Source: Carnegiea gigantea
Lineage: Eukaryota; Streptophyta; Magnoliopsida; Caryophyllales; Cactaceae
NCBI GenBank assembly: GCA_029747015.1
Contig: JAKOGI010002270.1
Span: 61,456-125,455, forward strand
Length of the DNA stretch: 64,000 nt
Direction: 5' to 3'
Shown: positions 22,791 to 34,977 of the stretch, in pieces
How positions within the stretch are numbered: the stretch's first letter is position 1
Layout: every line of letters starts with the position of its first letter
The notes under the pieces: generated by a model
The model's input: the letters and a program-made list of their open reading frames with translations, nothing else
Database searches by the model: none
Told to the model about the DNA's origin: nothing
Made by a program: the position numbers and the translations under genes

Positions 22791-23428
22791 GCGTGTCAAG
22801 GTGTCGCTCTATGAGGAGATACAAGTTCCACGACTATGATCAACCACACTTCTTTATCCAATTAAAATAAAAGCCCTCTTTTGGTTCCTTAAAAAAAGAA
22901 AAAAAAAGAGCACTAATGAATATTAAAAAGGGGTAGTGAATTTTGGCATTATTGACGAAATGGAAAAGCATGCATGATTAAATCATTGTCAACTACAACT
23001 CAAACAATTTGTGCGCAATCAAGCTAAAAAAGGAGGAATAATTAAAGAAGCGATTTTTGGATCTCTAGCCATGAGGCCATAGAGCAAGCAATAGAACTGT
23101 CAAAAGAACTGGGTAAAGCTAAATTGCGATAAAGTGCTTGTTGAATCTAACTAACAATTTAGAAAAATTTAACTCGAATTAACAAACTAAACTTTGACCA
23201 AAAAAACCCATGAGAGAACTAAAAAAATCATTGTTTCTTTCTGACCAAAAAAAGGGGGAGAAAAAAAAAGATCATAAGAATTCAATATGAAGCAAAGTGG
23301 AAAAATAATCCAAGTTCAATTAGATCTTCGCATGAAATTTTCAATTAGGTATTGTGAATCAAGAATGTCATAGTCCTCCCTCTATCCCCACCTTTTCTAC
23401 AACTAACAATGGTCTCATTTCATGTTTC

Positions 23429-23495
<67 letters not shown>

Positions 23496-24539
23496 TTGAT
23501 CCCTTGCAAAGAGACAACAAGCTAAGTGGTTCAAGATCACAAATGGTGAAACTTATCTTCAAAACAAGAGTCTGTTGTAAGTCTCTACAGTCAAGAAACT
23601 ACTTTTGGTCTGGATATGCTTGAAAATCCTAAAATTTCAATGAATCCAAAAGTACCCAGAAGTATTCAGAAGCTTTTTTATTGAAAAGAAAAACAAAGAG
23701 GGGGCTAGACAATGTTCAGTGTGTGTAAATCATTTCCAAAGAAAAAAGGAAGGGTTAAAGGAGGAATCATATATGACGAGGAAAAAAAAAGGAAAGAAGT
23801 ATATCAAGTAGGTACAATAGGGTTTGGATGCTCCTATGGCGGAAAAAAAAAAAAAACAAAGAATGCCTTTGAGTATGTCAGGAATTAGAGCTTTACCAGG
23901 TTAAAAATGAGCATATAGTTTTATTTGAAAAGCCAGGGCCATAGGCATTGTGAATCATAAGCGAGCTGATGTACTTATATGCGACTAGTGTTGTGTTTCC
24001 CAATCCTGGTGAAATACAATAACTCTCTCTCTTTTTGAGGTGATATTCTGATCCTCATCTATGACAATTCTTATTGCAATCAGATGTGATTTGTCGCCAT
24101 GAGATTGGATAAAACATAAGGTCGTTGGTCAAATCTAAAGTCTAAAAATATGTTAAACTTGCTCAAAAAAAGAAAATTGGAGCCTAAATGGTCTGTCTAT
24201 CGTGAACACTTATTTTAAAGGTCCATGAAAATGGATCTATGTTGTTTATACAATTTAACCCCACCATCAAATTCAAGTTCCTTAAAAAAAAAAAAAATTC
24301 ATCCCCTATGGTAATAATTCAAGCCCAATCCATTAAATGTGGGTTAATCAAAAAGAAAAAGCAAATTAATTTTGGTGATCTATTCAGTTACCAATTACTT
24401 AGCAAAAATAAAAAAGAAGAAACCTTCATCAAAATATCTAATCATTTGCATCTACGAAGTGTTCAAATCCAGTTGCTCAAAACACTCGAACTTCTTGTAT
24501 ACAGTTTACTCTCAAGGGCATTTATAGTAGGAGAAATTT
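22791..24539. other. AT-rich non-coding stretch of element C
   Basis: I see no gene. Long A runs (near 22890, 23215, 23255, 23850, 24285) and the GA microsatellite at 23432 stand out. It could contain the antisense promoter and the region leading to the 3' LTR. Confidence 0.4.
23432..23491 (+). repeat. (GA)n microsatellite
   Basis: About 60 bases of uninterrupted AG/GA repeat. The Arg-Glu-rich and Ser-Leu-rich translated ORFs across it are artefacts of the repeat. Confidence 0.97.
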
Positions 24540-24985
24540 GGTGAAGCACCACAAGTAAAATAAAAAATTAATTTGGCCAATCACAAATTGTCGTGTCAGG
24601 TTAACTTTAGCAGACCTCCTAGGCCAAACTTAAAGGGAATTAAATTCCACCCAATTATAAATTGCCATTTTCATTGATAATGCCAAAATTAGTAATTATT
24701 TCTTTACTTTAAACAAGGAGATAATTATTAGAATGTGGGCCTAAGCCTAAAGCCCTGCGCAAACCCTAGCTCAATGAGCCTATAAGTAAGGGTTTTGCCT
24801 TTACTTTTTGACACATTCGGCATTAACAAAATTTAGGAGCTCAAACTGCAAGTAGTGTCCAGCTATCAAATGACAAGGGCTGAAGTTTCGCAACCTCCAA
24901 AATTAAGATTTAGGAGCCAAATACCTTCTACATCTCAGGATCAAGAACCCCTTCAGTGTTCTTCATCTATTCTCCTGTGATCATG
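24540..24985 (+). mobile_element. Probable 3' LTR of element C
   Basis: The layout is LTR-like: an AT-rich upstream part, a TATA-type CCTATAAGTAAGGG at 24779-24792, then TTTTTGACACATTCGGCATT-like leader sequence reminiscent of Tat LTR R-U5 regions. It ends near CTCCTGTGATCA. No partner LTR was found to the left, so the limits are uncertain. Confidence 0.35.
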
Positions 24986-25249
24986 ATCAAGTGGCAACTC
25001 GATTGAATCGTACACATTATAAGGAGAATGAATCAAAGGATTATCTTCATTTGTATTCAATATAGAGATTGTACCCATACATACAATGTCAATACAAAGT
25101 TTAATTTGTTTCATAATTTTTTTTCCTATTCATTTAGAGGTGAAATTTGTGTTTACAACATCTTTTCATAGATGGCCTTCTACTCTTATCAAGATCAATC
25201 TTATGATTGGTAAACATGAGCGTGTTTGTGTGTTCGTATCAATCCATGC

Positions 25250-25930
25250 TATACTTTCTTATGTAATTGGATTGATTTATGGATATCCCTTATAGGCATT
25301 GTTTGATTTATAGCCAAAGGAAGAAGTTTAATTTTCCTATAGCAACCATTTCAAACTCTTTTCTCATTAGATCAATGCACAAGAGGTCAGCTCTAAATAT
25401 AATATCCTTATCATAAATTTATACGACTGTGAAATTGTGTCCTTCTAATCTTATGAATAATGTTTCGTCAATTTCACCTCTAATGAATCCCCTTTCAATC
25501 AGGAACTTGGTTGGCCTTTCATACCACGCTTTATGAGCTTGCTTAAACCATGAAGAGGTTAACAAACCTCATATATATGATTTGGGAATTCAAAGCTCTA
25601 AAATTAAGGAGGTTTTTCTATATAGAGTTCTTGTAAGCATCCACCTAAAAATACACATATGACATCAAGTTGATAAACTTTGATTTCTACAGCCTAGCTA
25701 CAGGAGCAAATGTCTCATCATAGTTATTTGTTCCTTCTTGGTTGCCTTCTTTTACCACCATCGACTGGGTTTTGTTCATGATCACTACACTAGTCTCATG
25801 TTCTTTGTTCTAAACACCTACTTAGGTCGTATGACATGATGATCTTTTTGTCTAGAGATTATGGTTCAAATTTTGTTTCTTTTAAGTTGGTCAAGTTCTT
25901 CTTGCAATGCTAAGTCCAGTAAGGGTTTTC
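25250..25930 (-). pseudogene. Copia reverse-transcriptase remnant
   Basis: The minus strand from about 25920 reads Leu-Asp-Leu-Ala-Leu-Gln-Glu-Glu-Leu-Asp-Gln and then His-His-Val-Ile-Arg-Pro-Lys, matching the conserved 'ALQEELDQF..NK.W.L...P....VIGTKWVF' start of copia RT. Towards 25480 come Lys-Ala-Trp-Tyr-Glu-Arg-Pro-Thr-Lys-Phe-Leu and a Thr-Val-Val-x-Ile-Tyr-Asp-Lys-Asp-Ile-Ile-Phe version of the Tyr-Val-Asp-Asp-Ile-Ile-Phe active site, with a stop and changed residues. The fragment is heavily decayed. Confidence 0.75.
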
Positions 25931-26186
25931 AAAAGCCTCCAAAACAATCTTTAGCTTAATAAGAGAAACAAAGGAATAGAATGCACATAAATCCTTAACA
26001 AAAGATTGAGTTCTTACACCAGAGGGGATGTTTGAGATCACTAAGTTCACTAGTATTTAGATCCCCTTTTTGTTTTATGCATTTCTTTTCTTGATGATGG
26101 TTAATGATCAATGTCACTGAGTTTCCTTGCTTTTGTGAGACTGTGAATCTCGTTTGCTTAACTCTGATTGTCCTTTATGAGATTTG

Positions 26187-26440
26187 GAGGATTTGCTTAA
26201 TGCACTTGATGAATGATGTTTTCATCCTTATTATATCTGTTAAGCTAGAATTCTTAAAAGGAGGAATATCAATGTTGCCCTCATTGTTTTGATCAAAAAT
26301 AATATTTATAACTTTGAGGATTTGCGTAATGCACTTCTGAATGATATTTCATCCTCATTATAGCTATTAAGCTGGAATTCTTGAAAGGAGGAAGATCAAT
26401 GTTGCCCTCTTTGTTTTCCTCAAAAACAACATGTATGCTT
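26187..26440. repeat. Tandem duplication of 129 bp in the copia remnant
   Basis: GAGGATTTGC starts at 26187 and again at 26316. The following ~110 bases of both copies match with scattered differences (AAAGGAGGAA.ATCAATGTTGCCCTC in each). Confidence 0.85.
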
Positions 26441-26845
26441 TCTTCAATGATCTTCATGCTTTTGTTGTAAACTTTATCAGCCTTGTTGTGTGATGAGTAT
26501 CCCATGAAAATACCGCCATTGTCGTGAACGTAGCACTTGCCACAAAATGCCCTAAAGTATGGGACAATGGATTTCCTTCCTTTGGATAGCTCACAAGAAT
26601 TTTCTTGAGAATAAGGCGAATTAAGCATCGATTGAGAATGTAGTTGGATGTGTTTGTAGCCTCTACTTCGAATAATTATAGAAAATCATTGTCATATATC
26701 TTAATTCTTGCCATATGTCCAAAAGTCTTGTTCTTTCTTTTACAACTGCATTTTCTCGCAGTGTTCTTACGGCTGAAAATTTATTCGAGATAACAATATT
26801 ATCACATAAGTCAATAAAAATTTTCTTGATCAAATTCCTTTCCAT
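26293..26845 (-). pseudogene. Copia integrase C-terminal region, downstream part
   Basis: Reading on the minus strand from 26845, His-Gly-Lys-Glu-Phe and a decayed 'FSAPRTPQQNGVVER' equivalent (Phe-Ser-Ala-Val-Arg-Thr-Leu-Arg-Glu-Asn-Ala-Val-Val-Lys-Glu) are followed by the open 111-codon stretch 26628-26293. It has Pro-Tyr-Phe-Arg-Ala-Phe-Cys-Gly-Lys-Cys, Gly-Ile-Phe-Met-Gly-Tyr-Ser-Ser and Lys-Val-Tyr-Asn-Lys. These are hallmark segments just after the copia integrase core. The frame continues upstream at 28285 beyond an inserted LTR. Confidence 0.85.
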
Positions 26846-26846
26846 G

Positions 26847-28281
26847 TGTTGGGCGCTAATTTATCATATTTTATATGCCCCTATCGCCTAATCTTAGCTC
26901 GTAATATTGTAATCTTTAGGACTTTTACTTGTTTTATTTACTTTCGTAGGTAATAAATCCCATCGAGCGAATGTCGCAAAAAGGAGTGAAAACAGAGCAA
27001 AAACAAGAACACAAGGCAACATGCGAAGTGCGGCCTGTCGACTATACGACATCTGCCACCAGCAGTGCAGTCAGGGGCTGGCGACGGCCTGGCCATCGGT
27101 AGCACGACCAGCCAGTGTGGCCGGTGATGGCCGGCCATCAACCAAGTGACGGCCGTCATCCCTCTCCCCCTGCACGCTGTCTTGTGGCCAGCTTGACTCC
27201 TTTTTAAAAGGCTTGCTTTGGGACTAATTTGGGGCACTCTTTCTCTCTCTAGACGATTTTTAGGCTAGGTTTTAGGTGAATTTAGAGAATAAAAACCCCA
27301 ATAGGGGGAATTAGATTGGTTAGATTAGATTGTATTTAGTGAATTAGGATTCAAGCTTTGGATTTCAAGTTCATCCAATCTAGCTTAAGTTTTCTTCTCT
27401 TCTCTCTCTCTCTTTCTCATGTGTTGCTCTTGTTTATATTTTGTTAGTTTAATATTAGTGTTTGATTTTATTTAGCCACATGTTTAGTTTTTATTGTTAA
27501 TCCGTGTTTAGTTTGCTTGATTAGATTAGTTTAATTTCTTTCTCTCCCCCCTGTTCATGTTGTGTGCTTGTTTGCTAGCTTAGGTTTAATTTGGGGTTTT
27601 TGTGTTTTTGTCATGATTAGTGATTAATTTTGGTGGGCTTGGATTGTGATGAGCCTCTTGATGGATAATTAGGTTAGGATTAGGCTTAACCACACCCAAC
27701 TTATACTTAGAACATAGAGTTTTTCCTTACGCCTGCCAAGTTTTCGATGAAATGCTTGAGAGAGCTTCCGTCTATATTTTTGGATAATTAACTTATGCTG
27801 AGAGGTGAAGTCAATTAGCTAGTGTGGGAGGGGGGGATAGCCAGGTTTGGGACATGAAAATAGTCCCGATTCTAACTAAGTCCGAGGGTTGCTAATTGTG
27901 TGGTCTAATTACGCTGGCCCTATGAAAATAGATGGTCAGACTAATTAGACTAGCTCATAACCCTTGAGAGAGGATTTGGGCGGTCTTCTTCAAAGGTGCA
28001 ACCAACATCTCTTATTTTTAGTTGAGGTCGGGTAGGTTAGGACTGATCTTGTCTATCTAGTTAGTCAATTGGTCAAATCATAGTCTCACGCCACCTCTTT
28101 TGCTTTTATTAGTTTAGTTTAGCTTTGTTTTCATTTCCTTCTTTCTTGGCCTAGATTGAGTTGCTCTAGGAAATCCCAGTACTTGAAGCCTAACTCCCAG
28201 TGGACGACACCCCGAGTATTCGATGATAAACCTTGCACTTGGGATTACAAATTTTAAAGCTCGAATTCTTCCTATCAGGTC
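26847..28281 (+). mobile_element. LTR-like insertion (probable solo LTR) in copia integrase
   Basis: It begins TGTTGGGCGC and ends CTATCA, and splits the integrase between Gly-Ala-Val-Lys and His-Gly-Lys-Glu-Phe. It has a TATA-like TTTTTAAAAGG at about 27202-27212, a pyrimidine-rich leader, and an end phrase ('GTGGACGACACCCCGAGTATTCGA') like those closing plant gypsy LTRs. It is about 1.43 kb, plus orientation. A clean target duplication is not visible (flanks TGACC and CATGG). A related copy in opposite orientation is at 33262-34480. Confidence 0.6.
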
Positions 28282-28284
28282 ACT

Positions 28285-28760
28285 TTAACAGCACCCATAG
28301 TCAAGTCTTTATCACCTGAATTTGTTTGATCATTCGAACAAACTCTCTAAATACTTCTGCCTTGTCTTTAAGCAACGATATCCAAGAGAATCTAGAATAA
28401 TCATCAACAATAAAAAAATACAAATTCACTACCGCCGAGATTTTTTATGCTAGCAGGGCCACCCAAATCTATATGCAGAAGTTCAAGCGGTATTGTGGTA
28501 GAAACTACTTTTAGGGACTTGAATGATACTTCTATTTGCTTCCCTCTGACACATATACTAAAGACTATGTTCCTCATAAATTTAAGATTAGGCAATCCTC
28601 TAAATAAGTCTTGTGTAGCTAACTTATTAGTAATGAGAAGGTTGGCATAACCTAGTCTATAGTGTCACAATCAGGACTCTTCATGAGTGACCCTGAGACA
28701 TGCAAAATGAGCAGAGTTAATATGATTAGGTTTAATAACATATATGTCTCCTAACCTACG
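28285..28760 (-). pseudogene. Copia GAG-pre-integrase and integrase N-terminal region
   Basis: The minus strand reads Gly-Lys-Gln-Ile-Glu-Val-Ser-Phe-Lys-Ser and Val-Val-Ser-Thr-Thr-Ile-Pro-Leu-Glu-Leu-Leu-His-Ile-Asp-Leu (about 28540-28460). This matches the conserved 'GKQ..SF.SK..VST..PLELLH.DLFGP' of copia integrase. Asp-Tyr-Ser-Arg-Phe-Ser-Trp-like residues follow towards 28380. The pre-integrase part lies upstream to about 28700. Frameshifted; belongs with 25250-26845. Confidence 0.8.
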
Positions 28761-30700
28761 TCCAGAGAGTGTGACTTGCTCCAGTTTTATAGTCAGTGAC
28801 AACTCACTCGATTAAATTCAAAGGTGCATTGTTATTGCAATTTAGTTCAGATAATATAGATGCATCCTAGTTACATGCTTTAAGCATCCACTATCAAGAT
28901 ATCATATATCATCTTCTAACCTTAAGCGAACCTACAAAAGAACAAATCAGATCTTTTTAATCTCTCTAGCTTCAAGTCTAGGTCCAAGTCAAATAATTGG
29001 AATGGAAAATATTCCTTTAAAACTCAAATTTCATATACCCTGGAGAGGATTGGCTGTTGGATCTTATGATATCAACGTTACTTTGGTTTCATTTATAGTC
29101 AGTGTAACTTTGATAGCTTTCTGAATAGTTTGCATATCATTGTTTTCTTTTCTAGTTAAATTGACTATCATATCCTTTAGGATATCTACAATTGGTATGC
29201 TTCTGTTTAAAGTTAGATTGTGTCTGGTATCTCAGAGTTTACGCAAAGTTTCTTTGTATATTTGTGTTGTCTAAGCAACTTAGATTCCTATCTAGTATCT
29301 AAAGTTGGTATGCTGCTGTTTGAAACTAGATTCTATCTGGTATCTTAGAGGAGTTATACCCAAGGTCTTTTTTCTCAAAGGATACACTTAAAGAAACCAA
29401 CTAACATATATAGATTCGCTTAACCATCACTGAGCTTAATCAACACATATAAATTTACTTAACCACCACTAAGATTAATTAAGGAGGTAAGATAATCGTT
29501 GCATCTTTCTTTTAATATAGGAGTTTCTTTTTCACATGTATTATTTTCGTTTTCATACGCCAGATGATTTAGAGAATTGATCTCTTTTATTCTTTATATG
29601 GTCTCTAGCTTAGATTTTAACTTTTTTAACTTGCCTTAACAATCATCTTCATCATAAACAAGAATAGATGTAGATCTAGCAATTCTTTCTTAGGAAGAGC
29701 AACAATTTTGGTGTATTGCAAATCATTTTTATCATCACTTTCATTTGAGCTTCTTGCCATCAGACAAAGATTGGCCACTTTAGCTTTGTCACTTTCATTG
29801 TTGCTAGAGTCATTAGCACTCAAAGACCATCATTGCCTTCTTAAGTGTCTAGTTGGATCTTTTCTCTGATTTTCTTTTCAAATTTAGATAGTCTCTAACC
29901 ATCTCTGCTAACACGCCACATTTGAAGGAAGTGACATTGTCGAAGTTGGAGTTATAAGTGATAAGCTTGTTACCTTTGTTGGTTGAGGATCCCAATAAAA
30001 TTTTTCCATGTAAATGTTTTTATTCTTGAGGATCCTATGAAATTGGTTAGCTGTCATTTCTATGGATTCTTTGGCATCATAATCAAACATGCTCCTCTGA
30101 TCATCAACCTTCAGAGCTATGCTCCTCTGATCATCAACCTTCAGAGCTATCTCTCTTAATTGTTTCATTAAATTATTCTTGTAAAATGCATCTCTTGGGT
30201 AAGTAGCTTCCTATTTAGATAGTCTAACTACAAAGTCTTCAATTTTAAGCATTTTTAATGGCTATCACCTTGGGTCCCCACTTGGGTCTTGGTAGTCATA
30301 TGAGTAGCTTCCTCACCATTTCTTCATTGAAGTATATTCTCTTCTTAGGAACTTGAGATTATTAAAGATCTCGGTGAGTTTCACATAGATATATGAATGT
30401 AGAGACTAATCTTAGACTTTCTAACTTTATTGGTGCCTTCATGTATGGGGTTCAAAGTGCCCACATTTTCTTAGCTATCTCACAAGTAGTTTCTTGAACT
30501 CATTTGGTTAAGTGCATAGTAGAGTATGTCCAGTTCTCTATAGTTCTTGTGAACTTTGTAGTCATTTTTAGCTTTGGGCACTGCTTTTGTGTGGATAGAC
30601 TTAATCTCTTTTCACTATTAAGTTCTACAGCATCAATTTTTTCCAATAGGCAAAGTTAAAACCACAAAAAATTAGTGGTCTATTAAATTATCTATCCTGG
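28761..30700 (-). pseudogene. Copia protease and gag remnant
   Basis: Minus-strand pieces continue the copia element upstream. A weak Trp-Tyr-Leu-Asp-Ser-Gly-Cys-like protease site lies near 28900. An acidic Ser/Asn-rich stretch (29823-29626: Ala-Asn-Leu-Cys-Leu-Met-Ala) is typical of the part after the gag zinc knuckle, and a gag segment lies at 30168-29908 (Ile-Ala-Leu-Lys repeats). The whole region has many stops. With 25250-28760 it forms one minus-strand copia element in the order gag, protease, integrase, RT. Confidence 0.65.
30091..30150. repeat. Perfect 30-bp tandem duplication in copia gag
   Basis: A 30-base unit beginning GCTCCTCTGATCATC occurs twice back to back without mismatch. 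On the minus strand it duplicates ten codons (Ile-Ala-Leu-Lys-Val-Asp-Asp-Gln-Arg-Ser) in frame. Confidence 0.97.
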
Positions 30701-31330
30701 TCAACACCGATAGCGCCAAAGGTTGTCATGTTCTTTATTCACTCTAATGACTGAATCAAGAATAAATAAGATAGGCACTTATACCAATTACTGGTCTATA
30801 GGTCATGGTATGCCACCCTATGGGGAAGGTGAATAGGGCGACCAATAAAAGTTTTTCCATTGTAATTCTTCTAACTCAAACCAAGATCCTTTGCAAAAGT
30901 TAACGTGTTAGCGACTCTGTAGCTAAAAATATCTTGGTAAAAGGAATAAGTAAAGTAATATAGGACGGTTGAAACTGTACATAAGATTGTTCAGAGCCTG
31001 TGAGTTGTGTTGAAAATAAAGAGGGATGAAACACGATGTTTGTTAACAAGTTCACCCTACTAATTTAGGCTACATCTCCACCTAAGGTTCCCCCAAGGAT
31101 TTCAACTATTTGTACGTATCATTTCCCTTGAGATATCCTTATCAAGAGCACCATAATCCTTGCCTGATATTAGAGTTTTCACAAACACATTTGGACAAGC
31201 TTTACACCTTAAGCACCCTAGCTTAAAGGTGGAGAACACTCAGTTGATTTCTCACTGATGCAAGAATTTATTCTGACTCTTGTATACCCCATCTACAAGT
31301 ATACTAGAATATGATTATGAGCTTGAGTAC
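30701..31330. other. Possible copia leader/LTR region
   Basis: No coding is seen. A phrase near 31040-31090 (TTGTTAACAAGTTCACCC...CTACATCTCCACC) resembles the 'TTGTTAACG.GGTTC..CC..ACATCC' pattern often found in copia LTRs. A repeat partner was not found, so this is a weak suggestion. Confidence 0.25.
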
Positions 31331-32559
31331 AAAGGTTACAAATGATTTGCTCAATATGTTCTTTTAATACACTCAAGTGTTGTATCATATTCCTATCTAG
31401 CTTGGTCTATATCTATGGAAGACTTGAAGCAACTTGGACCATTGAATGTAGGGGTTGTAGTCATTGCAAAGCTCTTTTAATCTTGCCCTTAATGATGAAA
31501 GTTAGGAATGTTCCTTCAGGGACCTTGACGGTGGTTTTCAGGGTAACTAGAATTTACTTCATTTGGTTAGGCAACTTTTTTCTTGCCTTAGCTTTGCCAT
31601 CCACATGGATTGCTAAGTGTGGAATAATCTTCTTGTCTTCTCACAATAATCTAGCAATTATTCTAGCCTTTTCCCTGATGTTTCCTTTAATTTTGTTATT
31701 TATCTTAGAAAGAGACTGGAAATTTTGAGCATTAAGTTCTAAAAGTGACATCTACTTATTAAAGAGGGTAGTTTAAATTCTTTGGTGTTTGCCTCATGTA
31801 GCAACTTCTCATATTTTTATGAGTCAAAAAGTGATCCCTAAAATTGTCATAAAGTAGATCACATGGGTTTCCATGAATAGTCTCAAGGAAATGTTGATCA
31901 ATGTCATAGTCACGACTAAGCAAATCTATGACTCTACTAAATACATAAGTCCTAGAAGAATATCATGAGTAATACAAATGCTTCAATGATTAGGAATATC
32001 TTTAAATGCCTAGAAGAATATCATAAGAAAATCTTAGACTCTACTTAATTATCCACTATCTTTGTGACACTATATCAATCAAATTGTAGCTATTGTAAGG
32101 TCAAAAGTGCAAGAAATGTTTGTCTCATAGATCAACCCGGACTGACTTATGGCTCTAACCTACCAATCAGGGACTCTATCATTGTTAGAGAACATATATG
32201 AACTCTAACCTATTACTTTGATGGGTGAGCAAGTTGACTTTCATCAAAACCTTTTCTTATATAAGAGCGCGCTGTGACTTATTATCAAAGTAAACCTTAA
32301 GCCATTGTTAGAATATGCCATGAAGGTTACTCTAAGGATTGTAACAACATTTTTCGTGGATGGCATTTTTATATGTTTAACCTCTACACATATTTAACAT
32401 TTGTCAAAGTCACAATTTTATAATGCATGAATTACCTTAGTTATTGCCTCTTTATAGAAGTTGTATTCACATGGCTTAGTCCAGCATGCCATAAAGATAT
32501 TGACTCATAATATAAGCAATAGAAGTATCGTATTATTCACATTGACAACATAAAAAAAA
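31331..32559. other. Unassigned AT-rich stretch
   Basis: A 128-codon plus-strand ORF (31342-31728) is hydrophobic and lacks recognisable motifs or splice context. I regard it as chance. Otherwise only short frames are present. Probably decayed copia sequence. Confidence 0.35.
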
Positions 32560-33265
32560 AAAACAACCTTGCATTAGAAAAACCTTACCCCAGAAATTCA
32601 CCATTCTTGATGAGTGCAAGCATATCATAACCAAAGGTCAATTTTATCCTATACTTATTATTGAGCACTAGAAATAAGGTTTCTTTGAATATTGAGGACA
32701 TAAAGCATATATTGAAAGGAAATTTTTTTTCTAGAATTCAATTTTAGAGGAACTTTACCCTTACCTAGAATTAACACATTACTAGAATTAACTATGAAGA
32801 CATGTTCCCCTTCAGCAACCTTCTCATAGGTCCCAAAAAGTCCCTATTGCTACATATGTGTCGATGGCCCCAGTATCAACCACCCACTCAATACTGTTGC
32901 TTACGATCATTACCTCTGAGATCATAGCAAGGATCATATCTTGCATGACAGTGGTTTAAGACTTATTCTCTTTTATAAAGGATTTTTTACCAACAAGTCC
33001 AAATCCTTTTTGACACTTGGCATGCAACCCATGCTTAGTCGAATGTATGAAATTGATTTCTCAAATATTATTTTGCCCCTTCTCATGGTAAGCTTGAAGG
33101 CAAGTGTTATGCCAGAGAGTACATTTTACATAACACTTTCCTTCAAACTTCTCGTAAAGTTATCCTTGTCCCTTGAACTTGTTATTTTACCTCTTCCCAT
33201 GAAACTTATCCATCCCTTTTCCATTCAATCCCTTAGACTACTAAATCAAATCCACCAGCACATAA
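32560..33265 (-). pseudogene. Second copia fragment: gag end and protease
   Basis: The minus strand around 32900-32600 reads Glu-Trp-Val-Val-Asp-Thr-Gly-Ala, the copia aspartic-protease active site. A Thr-Tyr-Glu-Lys-Val-Ala-Glu-Gly-Glu-like segment and Gly-Lys-Gly-Lys-Val-Pro-Leu-Lys-Leu follow, as in the family. Upstream (33265-32950) is a Lys/Gly-rich gag end. It is a different copia element from the one at 25250-30700, since it repeats the protease domain. Confidence 0.7.
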
Positions 33266-34480
33266 TGTAGTTATAGATAGCAGCAGGCAAGCACTGGTCG
33301 TATCCTATGGGAGTTCTATTTTCAAGTACCAAAGCTATCTTAAGAAGTCAACTAGGCAAAACGAAAGGCCATGATAGGAAATAGAACTAAGCATGAAAAC
33401 ATTAAAAAAAAAAAAAGACTATAATCAGTATTATGCAATGCAAGATAAGCTAACCAATCAAGTTAATCCCTAACCTTTTAAGTCATCCTAGCATTCAATG
33501 ATGGTCAATTTGACCATTAAAGCTTAGTCAAGGTAACTTTCAAATGTCGAAAGCTAATTTAATCATTCTAACTATCTAACTTCATGGGTTCAACCTATAG
33601 TTAAACCACAAGAGTAGCAATCCAAGACCTAGGTAAGATTTAGACTATTTTCACTTCAAACCTAACTATCCTCCCCACCTGTGCTAGATAATTAACCCAC
33701 CTTTCAGCATAAGTTAATTGCTCAGAAACAAGGATGAAAAATCATTTAAATATTTTGTCGAACACCTATTAGTCATGAGAGAAAAACTCTAAAGTTAAGC
33801 ATAGCAGGATAGGCTAAGGCCTAAACAAGATCAACTAGCCATCTTAAGGCTAATCACAACCAAAGAACACAAAGTAAGCTTCAACCAAAAATCAAAACAC
33901 AAGCAAACCAAAGAATTATTAAACTAGCAAATAAACTAAAAAGTATGAAATTAAACACAGGAGTGGGAAAACTTAGTCATTAAATCTTGTAATCAAATAT
34001 CATGTACATTTTATATGCTAATCTAACCTAATTTAGTTCTTCCTAAATATAAAACCTAATCGAGTCCTCAAGAGACTCCCCCACAAGAAAGAAGCTCCCT
34101 ATGACCCTCTTTATATAGTGTTAGCACTGCCCTTTTCGCAGTTGAATCCCAGTGCAAGTCGATGTCTTGCTCTCAAATTTCGCTCAGCATTAGGAAACTT
34201 TCCATGATAAGAAACTTGTGTGAAGCCCATTTGATTGGATGAAAGACATAATCAAGCAAGTGCCAGTTTTATAATTAGATTTTAATTCGTGAAAGAATAA
34301 ACTAGCCTCTGAAATGAATCGTGCCTGTGCTGGGTGGTAGAACCTCATGTGAGTCGCATCTGGGCTGGACTTTGACTTTTCCAATAATTCATGGTTATTA
34401 TCTTCAAGCCATTAGCTGATCTTGGATTTGTTTTGTGGGCAAGTGACGAGTTAAGCAAATAGTAGTCATGTGATTTATGT
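33262..34480 (-). mobile_element. LTR fragment related to 26847-28281, opposite orientation
   Basis: Read on the minus strand it has a TATA box (TATATAAA near 34118-34111). Leader sequence, 'CAATTAACTTATGCTGAAAGGTG' and an end phrase 'TCCCATAGGATACGACC' follow. The plus-strand LTR at 26847-28281 has matching features in the same order (for example ATTAACTTATGCTGAGAGGTG near 27788). The copy is diverged and its left end abuts the second copia fragment. Confidence 0.55.
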
Positions 34481-34504
34481 TGATGATTGCTAAAGCTAAT
34501 GATC

Positions 34505-34640
34505 ATAACAACAATAATAACAATTCTCAGTGTACATCCCACTTTTACGAGGTCTGGTGAGATTCAGATGTAGGTAGTTTTACCTCTTCAAGCATCTCTA
34601 CCATTGGAGAGGCCGATTCCAAGAGACCCACATGATATCT
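34505..34640 (+). mobile_element. SINE-like fragment
   Basis: It runs from ACAATAATAACAATTCTCAG through CATCCCACTTTTACGAGGTC and a TTTTACCTC segment to AGAGGCCGATTCCAAGAGAC. The order matches the Au/TS-type plant SINE phrases (CAACAACAACA, CCCAC..GGTCTGGGGAG, ACCTTACCCC, GAGAGGCTGTTTCC..AGACCC) as I remember them. No poly-A or target duplication was established. Confidence 0.45.
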
Positions 34641-34977
34641 TCATAGTAAACTTCACGTGATAGCAAGATCACAAAAGCCTTTTTTCAATTCTCTCTCTAG
34701 ATTCGCTAATGTTCAACACCTTTAATCTTATCAATTTAATGTAAATGGAGCCCAACATCCGCAGTTGGATCTACTTAACTTCACCAACCATAAAAAATCG
34801 CTCCATTTTTTCATCTTTTGACTCAACCTCACTTTAGACCCATTTATTCTACAAAATAAATACAAAAATACCGGAATAACACAATTTTACACAATGAAAG
34901 CTCACTCAAGGTCATCCTAGCATCCAGTGAATATAAGTAAAAAAATAACTATCTAATTTCATTAAACAATGTGAATA

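Noticed and set aside
23354..23623. Arg-Glu-rich and Ser-Leu-rich ORFs
   Set aside because: Produced by the (GA)n microsatellite, which is open in several frames.
26847..28281. Exact target duplication for the LTR-like insertion
   Set aside because: Flanks TGACC and CATGG do not match. Shifting the ends by a few bases did not give a convincing five-base repeat.
31342..31728. Hydrophobic 128-codon plus-strand ORF
   Set aside because: No motif, no splice or promoter context, AT-rich composition; surrounded by decayed minus-strand copia sequence.
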